From assembly GCF_000472925.1 (NCBI RefSeq), contig NZ_AXAS01000059.1, forward strand, positions 764 through 54,157: a stretch of 53,394 bases of DNA, in the 5' to 3' direction. The notes under the pieces were generated by a model that made no database searches, had not been told where the DNA came from, and saw only the letters and a list, made by a program, of their open reading frames with translations. A program made the translations under genes and the position numbers. This document shows positions 1 to 8,144 of this stretch, piece after piece. The stretch's first letter is position 1; every line of letters begins with the position of its first letter. Origin of the DNA: Bradyrhizobium sp. Ec3.3. Lineage in GTDB: Bacteria > Pseudomonadota > Alphaproteobacteria > Rhizobiales > Xanthobacteraceae.

Positions 1-567
1 CTGCAGGTGGACACCACCAACATCCTGTTCATCTGCGGCGGCGCCTTCTCGGGCCTCGAGAAGATCATCTCGGCGCGCGGCCGGTCGACCTCGATCGGCT
101 TCGGTGCCTCGGTGATGGCACCGGAAGACCGCCGCACTGGCGAGATCTTCCGCCACGTCGAGCCCGAGGATCTCTTGAAGTACGGCCTCATCCCCGAATT
201 CGTCGGCCGTCTGCCGGTCGTTGCGACGCTCGAGGACCTCGACGAGACCTCGCTGAAGAAGATCCTGACCGATCCGAAGAATGCACTGGTCAAGCAGTAC
301 CAGCGCCTGTTCGAGATGGAGAACATCGAGCTGACCTTCGCCGACGAGGCGCTTGGCGCGGTCGCCCGCAAGGCGATCGAGCGCAAGACCGGCGCGCGCG
401 GACTGCGCTCGATCCTCGAGGCGATCCTGCTCGAGACCATGTTCGATCTGCCGGGCCTGGAAGGTGTGGAAGAGGTGGTGATCTCCCGCGAGGTCGTGGA
501 AGGCACGGCGCGTCCGCTCTACATCTACGCCGATCGCGCGGTGGAAAGCAACGTCGTGGCGTGCTGA
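1..567 (+). CDS. clpX: ATP-dependent Clp protease ATP-binding subunit ClpX, C-terminal part
   Basis: The reading frame is already open at base 1, so the gene begins upstream of the window. ClpX is the hexameric AAA+ unfoldase that feeds substrates to ClpP in the cytoplasm. Visible parts are the stretch after Walker B (DTTNILFICGGAF), the arginine-finger region (LLKYGLIPEFVGRLP) and the sensor-2 motif (KTGARGLRSILE). The zinc-binding domain and Walker A lie outside. The last residues (AVESNVVAC) differ from the Ser/Ala-rich tail I expect of alphaproteobacterial ClpX, and the usual downstream neighbour lon is absent. It may therefore be a second clpX copy; this is inference. The ClpX identity itself is secure. 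Confidence 0.95.
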   Translation: MQVDTTNILFICGGAFSGLEKIISARGRSTSIGFGASVMAPEDRRTGEIFRHVEPEDLLKYGLIPEFVGRLPVVATLEDLDETSLKKILTDPKNALVKQYQRLFEMENIELTFADEALGAVARKAIERKTGARGLRSILEAILLETMFDLPGLEGVEEVVISREVVEGTARPLYIYADRAVESNVVAC

Positions 568-615
568 CACGGCTGAATCAGACGAATGCCTTTGAACATC
601 CGATGGAGTTTTCTA

Positions 616-825
616 GTGATCAAGATCATCGCCGTGCTCTGCAGTCTTTCGTCTCCGGTAAGTTGCCACGAGCAGACCGTCACCACTTCGGACTTCGCTG
701 AGGTCTCAATGCAGTCCTGCCTGATGGGCGCGCCGCAGCTCGCTGCGTGGATGAATGAGCATCCGATCGAACGTCTTGCGGCCTGGCGCTGCGTGATCGG
801 TCAGAAGGAGGGCAGGGGAGCTTAG
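616..825 (+). CDS. Small four-cysteine protein, copy 1
   Basis: A 69-residue protein from a GTG start, with a hydrophobic N-terminus (KIIAVLCSLSSP) that could be a short signal sequence. Four cysteines are conserved with a paralogue at 14894-15103, so disulfides are possible if it is exported. Nearly every residue from VIKIIAVLCSLSSP to the C-terminus aligns with that paralogue, and the two DNA copies agree at roughly four of five bases by eye. An ATG at 586 in the same frame would add ten residues, but the paralogue starts at the equivalent GTG, so I prefer 616. It lies 48 bases after clpX. Function unknown. Confidence 0.7.
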   Translation: MIKIIAVLCSLSSPVSCHEQTVTTSDFAEVSMQSCLMGAPQLAAWMNEHPIERLAAWRCVIGQKEGRGA

Positions 826-937
826 GGAACATCCTGCAGCGCAGCTAAATGCCGCGATGGGCCGGGGCTGCCATGTCGGTCCCAACGATCTGCCATAAGT
901 GCGTCGAACTTCGATTGAACGTGCAGGAGCTGGCGGC

Positions 938-1333
938 TCATCGGAATGCAGCACGAACCTCATCGATGGCCAGCCTTGGATTCTGCAGGTGGGGAAAATG
1001 CCCCATGCACGGAAGAAGGGTTATATCTCCGCGTGCAGCCGTTCGGCGAACTCTACTCCCATCTCCCTATTGATTTAGAGATCCTTCTCGCCCCAAATAA
1101 CCTTCACGGGCGTCTTGAGCCGGGCAAGTTTCGATTCGAATGATCCTGGTCTCGCGTAAAGTGCGAGTAATGGTGGGAGAACGCATCTGCCGATGTCTTC
1201 GCTCCCTGGGTCCATCCTCGGAACATGTCGTCCATGAACCCACGCGCAACTTTAAAATGCTCTTCCTCGGGCAAACCTCTGCAGGATTTCGTCGCGATTG
1301 CTGTTCAGGTTGTCGCGGACCTGATCCAGGCAC
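938..1333 (-). pseudogene. Alpha/beta hydrolase pseudogene, C-terminal half
   Basis: Reading the minus strand across frames gives a recognisable alpha/beta-hydrolase C-terminus. The segments, in order, are DQVRDNLNSNRDEILQRFA, EEHFKVARGFMDDMFRGWTQ, LKTPVKVIWGEKDL, INREMGVEFAERLHAE and LLPCMGHFPHLQNPRLAIDE. The acid-residue strand (GEKDL) and the catalytic-histidine strand (GHFPH) are both there. At least two frameshifts and an in-frame TAA straight after GEKDL break it. The N-terminal half with the nucleophile is missing: the homology stops at about 1333, a few bases from the stop codon of the YVTN gene. It is one of five alpha/beta-hydrolase sequences in the first 31 kb. Confidence 0.75.
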
Positions 1334-1341
1334 GACCGCGG

Positions 1342-2850
1342 TCATTCCGCCTGCACCTGGACCGGCGCGCCCGGGCCGTCGACCATACCGGGCGCAATCA
1401 CCAGATAGCGGCGCTGGACCTTGTCATCACCGCGCACGAGCTGCCGGATCGGTCCGATCGCAGTGACGACCGCCGCGCCCGCCGGATTGGTCATGAAGCC
1501 CTGCAGAGGCTGCAGTGCGCCGCCGCCCGACGCCTCGCTCGCCAGCGCCAGCACGTAGGGCTTGCCAGGTTCGAGCCCGGTGACCGAAGCCTCGAGCACT
1601 TGCACCAGGCCTTGGTCGGAGAGCGAGACGCTGGTGGGCGCCTGGTCAGCTTTCTGCCCGAGCGGCGCGAGCCGCAGTTGCGTCGACATCCCGGCTACGC
1701 CGAGTGGCTGCAGGTTCTCCGTTCCCGCGCGATCAGGGGCCGCAGGCATCATCGTCATCGCGGCGTTGCCGTTCACGGCCATCACCGAGCTGGCATCGGG
1801 CACGTAGACCACCGCCTGCGCTGCCTGTCCGATCGGGCTCGTCGCGATCACCTTGTTCGTCAGCGTATCGATCGCGGCGATGCGGTCCTCGTTCTCGAGG
1901 CCGACATACACCCGCGTGCCGTCACCGGACGGCCAGATGCCATGGGGCAGCTGACCGACCGGAATGGTAGCCACCTTCGAGAAGTCGTTGGTGCGATAAA
2001 CCTGGACCTCGTTGAGGCCGCCGATCGTGACATAGGCGAACATGCCGTTGGCGTTGCGCACGATGTTGACGTGGTTTGTGATCGGCCCAGTGTCGATCGT
2101 CTTCAAGAGCGCGAATGGCGGCTGGGCATCGAACACCTGGACCTTGCCGGTGTCTTTCAACGTGAACCAAACCTGGGCACCATCCGGCGTGGCAGCAATG
2201 TTCGGACAGAACGGACTCGCCTGCGGGACCTTGCCGACGATCTTGTGGTCGGCGACCGTGATAACTGCGGTCTCAGGCGTGAATGACGAGCAGACGTAGC
2301 CGTACTTCCCGTCCGGCGAAAAGATCGTCATGCCCGGTCCGTTTGCCACAACGATCCGCGCCTTTTCCTGGTAGGTCGTGCCGTCGAGTACGGCGACATA
2401 GTTCTCGCCCCGCACCACCACCCAGACTTCATTGCCGTCCGGCGTGAAGAACGCCTCGTGCGGCGAGCGCCCGACGTAGGTGACGTGCTTGACGGTGTTG
2501 GTTGCGGTATCGACGAAATTCACGGCGTTCGAGCCGATTGCGACCACAGCAAGGGTGCGATGATCGGGCGAAAAACCCAGGCCGTGCACCAGCAACTGGC
2601 CGCGATAGAGCGGACTGAAGCTCGCCGGCAGCGGCTCGCCGAGCCGGATAACGCCGAGCAGCTTGTTGTCGACGGGATCAGTGACCGAGACCGTGTTCGA
2701 AAACTGCTCGGCGGCGTAGACGCGATCGCGGTGGCTGATCGGGATGTCGGGATTGGAGGCAGCGCCCGGGACTTGTCCGGCACCGCCATATTGCGTACCC
2801 ACGAGAACAGTCGATACCAGGAGGCCCCCCAGATAAGCGGCGCGTTTCAT
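1342..2850 (-). CDS. YVTN-type beta-propeller protein, probably periplasmic
   Basis: A 502-residue protein with an N-terminal signal-like segment (LGGLLVSTVLVGTQY) followed by repeated blades of the YVTN/NHL type. Typical repeat pieces are NTVSVTDPVDNKLLGVIRLG, NAVNFVDTATNTVKHV, NYVAVLDGTTYQEKARIVV and RIAAIDTLTNKVIATSPIGQ. The last 130 residues lack the repeat and may form a separate domain. Such propellers act as periplasmic scaffolds or metal- or redox-linked proteins; the exact role is not known. Its ATG lies one base past the stop of the upstream DUF305 gene, so the two are almost certainly cotranscribed and probably work together. Confidence 0.85.
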   Translation of the reverse strand: MKRAAYLGGLLVSTVLVGTQYGGAGQVPGAASNPDIPISHRDRVYAAEQFSNTVSVTDPVDNKLLGVIRLGEPLPASFSPLYRGQLLVHGLGFSPDHRTLAVVAIGSNAVNFVDTATNTVKHVTYVGRSPHEAFFTPDGNEVWVVVRGENYVAVLDGTTYQEKARIVVANGPGMTIFSPDGKYGYVCSSFTPETAVITVADHKIVGKVPQASPFCPNIAATPDGAQVWFTLKDTGKVQVFDAQPPFALLKTIDTGPITNHVNIVRNANGMFAYVTIGGLNEVQVYRTNDFSKVATIPVGQLPHGIWPSGDGTRVYVGLENEDRIAAIDTLTNKVIATSPIGQAAQAVVYVPDASSVMAVNGNAAMTMMPAAPDRAGTENLQPLGVAGMSTQLRLAPLGQKADQAPTSVSLSDQGLVQVLEASVTGLEPGKPYVLALASEASGGGALQPLQGFMTNPAGAAVVTAIGPIRQLVRGDDKVQRRYLVIAPGMVDGPGAPVQVQAE

Positions 2851-2851
2851 G

Positions 2852-3280
2852 TCACGGCTCCACGGTTCGATCGGTGGGTTGGGGCTGATCGACAGCGAGG
2901 CGCATCACCGCGATTTCCTGTTGCTGGGTCACGATGATCTCCTGGGCCAACCGCCTAATCTGCGGATTGCGCCCGTGGCGAAGCACGGCAAGCGCCATGT
3001 CGATCGCACCCTGATGATGAGGCACCATCATCGCCACGAAATCGGCATCAACGTCGCCGGTCGGCTTCACCGCCATATCGCCCATCATTCTTTTCATAGC
3101 GGTGACGTTCTCGGCCAGGAAAGGAGCTTCTGCACCGACATCGGAATTGGGCCTCGCGCAAATCTCCGGATGTGACGCCGGAAGCGATTGCGCGGATGCA
3201 AAGAAGATGGTTCCAACAGCGCACACGACCGCCAGCGTGGTCACCGTAAGCATGGCCGAACCGCGAGTGAGCGAATTCAT
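2852..3280 (-). CDS. DUF305 (CopM-like) exported protein
   Basis: A 142-residue protein with an N-terminal membrane/signal segment (MLTVTTLAVVCAVGTIFFAS) and the DUF305 core: FVAMMVPHHQGAIDMALAVL followed by LAQEIIVTQQQEIAVMR. DUF305 proteins form a ferritin-like helical bundle, and members such as cyanobacterial CopM bind copper in the periplasm. The MVPHHQGAI histidine pair and the Met-rich stretch MKRMMGDM fit metal binding. A strong ribosome site (GGGAGG) precedes the ATG. It is the first gene of a two-gene unit with the YVTN propeller. A copper or other metal-handling role is inferred from the family. Confidence 0.88.
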   Translation of the reverse strand: MNSLTRGSAMLTVTTLAVVCAVGTIFFASAQSLPASHPEICARPNSDVGAEAPFLAENVTAMKRMMGDMAVKPTGDVDADFVAMMVPHHQGAIDMALAVLRHGRNPQIRRLAQEIIVTQQQEIAVMRLAVDQPQPTDRTVEP

Positions 3281-3733
3281 CCCGACCTCCCGATCATGTT
3301 CATTTCCAGATCGTCACGGCGCGCAAGCCTGGCTCGGTGGCCATTCGGCGAAAACGTCCTGTAGTAACGTTGCCGTCATACAAAGTTAGGGTCGAACCGC
3401 CGGCGCTGCGACCGAGCAGTGAGTGCAACCGGGCGCATCGGATCAGCTTTAGACGTCATGCGCGACACGACCGGGATCGCGGCAGCACCTGGCCAGACGC
3501 AAGAAAGTCGGTGAGGAAGCTTCAATGCACCCCTCCTTGCAACATCAAAGCTAGTCCAATTCCCGGGCCGCAGTAAGGGGTCACGATTTCGTTTCATGGC
3601 ACTTTCGGACGGCTCGAGGCATCAGTTGGCGCCGGAATGAGTAGTTGTTGCCCTTTGCTCATGCGCGTGAACCACGTCGTCGGTCCGAAGAGTATTCGGT
3701 AGGTCGCCTCTCCCGATAAGTAACCGATGAAAT
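3281..3733. other. Intergenic region, no gene recognised
   Basis: This 450-base stretch separates the start of the DUF305 gene from the 3' end of a LysR gene. It must hold the promoter of the DUF305-YVTN pair. The short open frames in it show no recognisable protein and no good ribosome site, and I saw no strong hairpin. Confidence 0.5.
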
Positions 3734-4681
3734 CTATCTCTCGAAGGTTGGGGGACGGAAGCTTCGCACGCCGCCCTTCCTTTTTTGACGATTCGAAGCA
3801 GCATCGTTCGCAATCACGTCGAGAAATGCCTGTTCCGCGCGGCTGACGTATCGCTCCTTGTGTCGAAGGACGACGAAGCGGCGATGCAGAAGAGGAAATT
3901 TGACGGGAACGAGGTTGCCTGCCTTGATCGAATTCGCAACCACCAACCTGGATATGACGGCGACCCCGGCGCCAGCCTCGACCGCGGCACGAACGGCTTC
4001 ATTCGATGGGAGCACCAGCGCGACGTCGAGATCTCTGCTCGTTAAGCCAAGGCGGGGCAGCGCAGCCTCGAAGACCGATCGCGTACCTGAGCCCGGCTCG
4101 CGCAACACCCAGGGTCCGCGCTTCAATTCCTGCGCCGATCGCGGCGTTTTTGCTGCCCAGGGATGGGTTAGCGGCGCAACGAGAATGAGTTCGTCCTCCG
4201 CAACAGGAGCCATGACGAGGGTTGGATCATCAATTGCCGCTTCGACCAAGCCGAGATCGGCGCTGCCTTCGTGAATCATGGCTGCGACATTTTCCGAGTT
4301 GCCAATCGTCGTGCTGACGGTGACGCCCGGATACCGCAACCGGTAGCTCTGGATCGCCACGGGCAGCCAATAGTTCGCCACGGTTTGACTCGCGGCTAGC
4401 GCCAATGAGCCTCGCGTCAGGTCGGCCAGGTCGGTTAACACCTTCGCCGCGGCGGACGCACGGGCAAGCACCGCCTTTGCTTCCTTCAGGAATAGCCGCC
4501 CCGCCTCGGTCAGCACAATCCTACGACCGATCCGATCGAACAGCTTGGTCGCGTATCGCTCTTCGAGCGCGGCGACTGCGGCGCTCGTCGCCGATTGGGT
4601 CAGATTAAGCTGTTGCGCGCCTCGGGTGACGTGCTCGCATTCAGCCACGGCAACAAAAATGCGAAGCTGCTCAAGGGTCAT
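3734..4681 (-). CDS. LysR-family transcriptional regulator
   Basis: A 315-residue LysR regulator taken from the ATG of MTLEQLRIFVAVAE. The frame is open 29 codons further up, but LysR proteins start at this point. The winged HTH spans about residues 1-60 (LNLTQSATSAAVAALEERYATKLFDR), followed by the periplasmic-binding-like effector domain (GSLALAASQTVANYWLP onward) typical of the CysB/CbbR-like branch. It is divergent from the Tat-exported hydrolase at 4932, which is the likely target. A 17-base palindrome with T-N11-A spacing lies between them at 4798-4814. Confidence 0.9.
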   Translation of the reverse strand: MTLEQLRIFVAVAECEHVTRGAQQLNLTQSATSAAVAALEERYATKLFDRIGRRIVLTEAGRLFLKEAKAVLARASAAAKVLTDLADLTRGSLALAASQTVANYWLPVAIQSYRLRYPGVTVSTTIGNSENVAAMIHEGSADLGLVEAAIDDPTLVMAPVAEDELILVAPLTHPWAAKTPRSAQELKRGPWVLREPGSGTRSVFEAALPRLGLTSRDLDVALVLPSNEAVRAAVEAGAGVAVISRLVVANSIKAGNLVPVKFPLLHRRFVVLRHKERYVSRAEQAFLDVIANDAASNRQKRKGGVRSFRPPTFER

Positions 4682-4797
4682 GACTGCAATCCTGTTCCAT
4701 CCCCCAAAACCAACGCTCATTCCGAACGAGCGCGATAGAGAAAAATCTGTCTCTTTCAGCGGTGGCATTTTCGGTGGCCTCGCCGCGCCGGAAGCTT

Positions 4798-4814
4798 AAT
4801 CGATTTTATCGATT
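4798..4814. promoter_or_regulatory. Perfect palindrome, candidate LysR operator
   Basis: AATCGAT-TTT-ATCGATT is a perfect inverted repeat (7+3+7) in the intergenic region between a LysR gene and a divergent hydrolase gene. The inner part TCGATTTTATCGA fits the T-N11-A layout of LysR boxes. Position and symmetry support an operator; binding is inferred. Confidence 0.5.
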
Positions 4815-4931
4815 GAAACATCAAAAATTACTCGTTTGATCGATCACTGGTCGTGCGCCATCTTCGCTCGCATCGAAGCCGGACGAAGGAAACCTCGTCC
4901 AGGTCGAACCAACAACCAACGAGATTGACCA

Positions 4932-5993
4932 ATGGATACAACCGGGAAGCCCGAAGAAATCAACCAGCCCCGCCGGCGCTTTTTCGGCACTGCAGCTCTG
5001 ACGATCGCTGCCGCTCAGTTGGCCTTGAACAGCTTTGCCGAGGCGCAACCAAGCAAAGCGGAGCAGGAAGGTGCCCGCGCGATCAAGCCGGGGACCAACA
5101 CGTCGTTTGGCCCTTTGAAGCAGATCGACGCTGGCCTTCTGAATGTCGGATACGCAGAAGCTGGTCCCGCCGACGGTCCACCGGTCGTTCTCCTGCATGG
5201 CTGGCCCTACGACATTCACAGCTTCGTAGATGTCGCGCCATTGTTGGCGCAGGTCGGCAACCGCGTGATCATCCCTTATCTGCGCGGCTATGGCACGACG
5301 CGCTTTCTTTCCAGCGAAACATTCCGGAACGGCCAGCAAGCGGCGGTCGCGACGGACATCATCGCTCTCTTGGACGCGCTCAAGATCGAGAAGGCGACCC
5401 TCGCCGGATTTGATTGGGGAGCGCGGACTGCCAACATCATCGCCGCGCTCTGGCCGGAGCGCTGCAAGGCCATGGTCTCCGTTAGTGGTTATCTGATCGG
5501 CAGCCCAAACATGGTGCCGTTGCCGCCAAAGGCTGAGCTCGCATGGTGGTACCAATATTACTTTGCCACGGAAAATGGCCGGGCCGGCTACGACAAATAC
5601 CGGCACGAATTTGCGAAGCTCATCTGGCGGCTCGCTTCGCCGAAATGGGACTTCGACGATGCCATATTCGATCGCAGCGCAGCGTCCCTGGATAATCGGG
5701 ATCAAGTCGCCATCGCCGTCCACAATTATCGCTGGCGAATCGGCCTCGCCAAGGGCGAGCCCCAATACGACGATCTGGACAAGCGACTTGCGGAATCTCC
5801 CGTCATCACGGTGCCTACCATCACGATGGAAGGCGACGCCAATGGTGCGCCACATCCAGAGCCGAGTTCCTACGCCAGGAAGTTCTCGGGCAAGTACCAA
5901 CACCTGACTATCAGGGGCGGCATCGGACACAATCTGCCGCAGGAAGCGCCACAGGCCTTCGCCAAGGCTATCCTCGAGGTTGCCGAGATGTGA
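4932..5993 (+). CDS. Tat-exported alpha/beta hydrolase (epoxide hydrolase/haloalkane dehalogenase-like)
   Basis: A 353-residue alpha/beta-hydrolase. The N-terminus has a twin-arginine signal (RRRFFGTAALTIAAAQLAL), so it is probably exported folded to the periplasm. The oxyanion-hole motif is VVLLHGWP. The nucleophile-elbow motif GFDWGAR puts an Asp at about residue 161 instead of Ser, as in epoxide hydrolases and haloalkane dehalogenases. The catalytic His is in GGIGHNLPQEAP near the C-terminus. An Asp nucleophile points to epoxide or halide substrates, or a related ether hydrolysis; the substrate is not known. Divergent from a LysR regulator that may control it. Confidence 0.9.
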   Translation: MDTTGKPEEINQPRRRFFGTAALTIAAAQLALNSFAEAQPSKAEQEGARAIKPGTNTSFGPLKQIDAGLLNVGYAEAGPADGPPVVLLHGWPYDIHSFVDVAPLLAQVGNRVIIPYLRGYGTTRFLSSETFRNGQQAAVATDIIALLDALKIEKATLAGFDWGARTANIIAALWPERCKAMVSVSGYLIGSPNMVPLPPKAELAWWYQYYFATENGRAGYDKYRHEFAKLIWRLASPKWDFDDAIFDRSAASLDNRDQVAIAVHNYRWRIGLAKGEPQYDDLDKRLAESPVITVPTITMEGDANGAPHPEPSSYARKFSGKYQHLTIRGGIGHNLPQEAPQAFAKAILEVAEM

Positions 5994-6133
5994 TCGGCGT
6001 AAGAGAGGACCTGCGGAGGCACATCCATCCCGCAGGGCATCGGCCTGAGCGCGATGAGCGGGGCCTGATCATTCAATGGTGCAGCGAAGTCAGCTAATCG
6101 TTCGCCACATGACCCAACAAATGGAGAATCGAA

Positions 6134-6367
6134 ATGACCGTTGAAAAATCACGACACCCTGTTCTCGTCTTCGCAACAATGGCGCTCGGCAATGCGCTTG
6201 CCTCTTCCCCTGCTCTTGCAGCTCACCCAATGCACGCCGCGGCCAAGTCCCTGGTGCGCCCGTACGCGCAGGGTTACGGAATGAACAGCATGTCCGCGCC
6301 GCGCGCCGTTAGGCCGCAGCCTCAAAATCATGTCGATGATCCATGGGCAGACCTATGGTTGGGATGA
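6134..6367 (+). CDS. Small secreted protein, unknown function
   Basis: A 77-residue protein with a signal peptide (VLVFATMALGNALASSPALA, likely cut near AHP). The mature part is short, Pro- and His-containing, and ends in DDPWADLWLG. A GGAG ribosome site sits before the ATG. It resembles in layout the small exported protein at 14177 (signal plus short disordered tail) without clear sequence identity. Not recognised as a named family. Confidence 0.6.
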   Translation: MTVEKSRHPVLVFATMALGNALASSPALAAHPMHAAAKSLVRPYAQGYGMNSMSAPRAVRPQPQNHVDDPWADLWLG

Positions 6368-6779
6368 TGATGGTCGGCGGCGGCGAAATTCTCAACAAGT
6401 TCGATGGAATAAGACGCGTCGTGATACGTCTCACGCTCAATGCAACACCCACGAAGTTTGGAATGTATCGGCCATCATTTCAGGGCGTCCTGACGACGCT
6501 CTCCTGCAAGCTTCTGAGACCGGGTCTTGCCACGGCGATCTTCGGCGCGGCTGACGATGGGCTGCGGTGCAGTCTGGTGGATCAAGCCGCTCCGGAATCA
6601 TTGAGGTCCATTGCGAACGGGATTCGCAGGCAGGCTCGTCCGATCTAACGCTGCGATCGTTCCGCCCCACATTCATCATCAGTACCAGCGTCAACTTCGG
6701 CGAGACCAAAAAGCCGACGCCTGCAAGATGCATCTAAACCGCAGAGAAGGTCTGCCTACGACCCCAATTTTCCCTAGTC
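6368..6779. other. Intergenic region, no gene recognised
   Basis: A 410-base stretch between a small secreted protein gene and the 3' end of a convergent hydrolase gene. Open frames of about 100 codons exist on both strands (6343-6648 plus, 6437-6733 minus). Neither shows a recognisable domain or ribosome site. It may be gene debris. Confidence 0.4.
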
Positions 6780-7463
6780 TCAAAGAGACGACGCCGCTTT
6801 GGCGATGAATTCCGCAACGACATCGGGCTGAGAAAGCATCGGCACGTGCGAGCTTTCCAGCACGAGAGTCTCGGCACCCATTCGCTTCGCGGAATCGCGC
6901 TCGACTCCGGGAGGAATGGTCTCGTCTCGCGCTGCGACGATGTACCAGTTTGGCTTGGAGCGCCATGCTGCCTCGGTGATCTTGTCGCCGAAGCACTTCA
7001 CTGCCAGCGGGCCTTGGGTCGCGTACACGATATCGGCCTCGTCCGACGGGATGTCCTGTACAAAGTGCTTGCGAACCCCCTCGAGAGTCAATGCGACATA
7101 GCCCTCGCCGTAAGGCTTGATTTCGGCTGCGCCCGGCGCGGGCGCATAGTCCTTCCACCAATCAGCGAACGACTGACCGCTATCCGGCGCGCCAGCCGCG
7201 ACATAGACAAGACCCTTCACCTGAGCATGGTTGCCGGCTTCCGTAATGACGGCGCCGCCCCAGGAGTGACCGACCAGGAGAATCGGACCTTCCTGCATCC
7301 CGATGACTCGGTGAGCAGCGGTGACATCGTCAGCCAAGGAACTGAGGGGATTTTGAACGGCGATTGCCTTCAGCCCGCGCTTCGCGAGCAACGGAATGAC
7401 CTTTGCCCAGCAGGAACCGTCGGCAAAAGCGCCATGCACAAGAACGATGTTTTTGATTGCCAT
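6780..7463 (-). CDS. Alpha/beta hydrolase (serine esterase type)
   Basis: A 227-residue single-domain alpha/beta hydrolase. The N-terminal strand and oxyanion motif is IVLVHGAFADGSCW, the nucleophile elbow is GHSWGG with Ser at about residue 67, and the catalytic His is in ESSHVPMLSQPDVVAEFI. This is the EstC/salicylate-esterase-like group of small cytoplasmic esterases. No signal peptide is present. A strong ribosome site (GGAGGAG) precedes the ATG. The substrate is unknown. It stands alone, with no adjoining gene on the same strand within 450 bases. Confidence 0.88.
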   Translation of the reverse strand: MAIKNIVLVHGAFADGSCWAKVIPLLAKRGLKAIAVQNPLSSLADDVTAAHRVIGMQEGPILLVGHSWGGAVITEAGNHAQVKGLVYVAAGAPDSGQSFADWWKDYAPAPGAAEIKPYGEGYVALTLEGVRKHFVQDIPSDEADIVYATQGPLAVKCFGDKITEAAWRSKPNWYIVAARDETIPPGVERDSAKRMGAETLVLESSHVPMLSQPDVVAEFIAKAASSL

Positions 7464-7913
7464 GATACTACTCCTCCGCGTTGACCGTCATTTCCAAAGC
7501 ATGCCGACCAATGTGGCGGTCGTGTACAGGTACTATCGAACAGGAACGGGCATTCGGGCAGTTAAAAAAGTAAAACGTCGCAGACCTGGTTCAGGCCGCC
7601 TAGTCCGGGCGGCAGGCGCGGCCATGTCCGTAACGGGTAGAACAAGTTATTCGTCCAAGACCGCTCTAGCGCTCAAGCTCGCAAGCGATTTCAACTTAGA
7701 TAACGAACTGCAGAATGTAATTCTAGACGTGTTTCGATCCTTCGCGTTTTTACACAGCCAGGGTCATTCGCGACTGAGCGGGCAGTGCTCGCTACCAATC
7801 GATGTCCGCTTCGGCCCCGATAGCGCTCGCATTTGTGCAGACGCAGCAAATGACGCGAGGGGGCCAGAAACGGATCTCATGCGCTGCAAAAGATTCGAGA
7901 CAAAAGCTCGTTG
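7464..7913. other. Intergenic region, no gene recognised
   Basis: A 450-base, comparatively AT-rich stretch upstream of the minus-strand esterase and downstream of a cyclase-tail remnant. It should contain the esterase promoter. A plus-strand open frame runs through it (7396-7992) but overlaps known features and shows no domain. Confidence 0.4.
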
Positions 7914-8099
7914 TCAGTCCTGCAACCCGGCGAGCAGTGCCTTAGCTTCCTTTAAATCGAGGGTATCGAAGCCCTCCGTGAACCAGCCGTAGATCGGAGC
8001 AAGAAGTTCACGGGCCTTGTCCCGCTTCCCTTGATCGCGCCACAGCGGCGCCAAGCTCGTCGCCGCGCGCAGTTCGAGGGACTTTGCCTGCTGCACTCG
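7914..8099 (-). pseudogene. Remnant: C-terminal TPR tail of a cyclase/ATPase-type protein
   Basis: About 60 codons on the minus strand read QQAKSLELRAATSLAPLWRD, GKRDKARELLAPIYGWFTEG and FDTLDLKEAKALLAGL, ending in a normal stop. This is the characteristic last TPR stretch of large adenylate cyclase/ATPase-TPR proteins common in bradyrhizobia. The upstream part of such a protein (cyclase, ATPase, other TPRs) is absent: homology stops at about 8100, next to the binding-protein gene. I read it as the 3' scar of a deleted gene. Confidence 0.7.
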
Positions 8100-8144
8100 C
8101 GCAGCCGCCCGTGACGCGCGTACCCTCTCGGACAGCTCCCCCTA

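Noticed and set aside
1225..2286. 353-codon plus-strand frame inside the YVTN gene
   Set aside because: The minus strand encodes clear propeller repeats; the plus frame is Arg/His-rich shadow.
4815..4826. TTGAAACATCAA as an Fnr/FixK-type box
   Set aside because: The site needs TTGAT-N4-ATCAA; here the inner T and A are missing and the spacing is short.
6343..6648. 101-codon frame as a gene
   Set aside because: It overlaps the end of a better supported small secreted gene, has no ribosome site and no recognisable domain.
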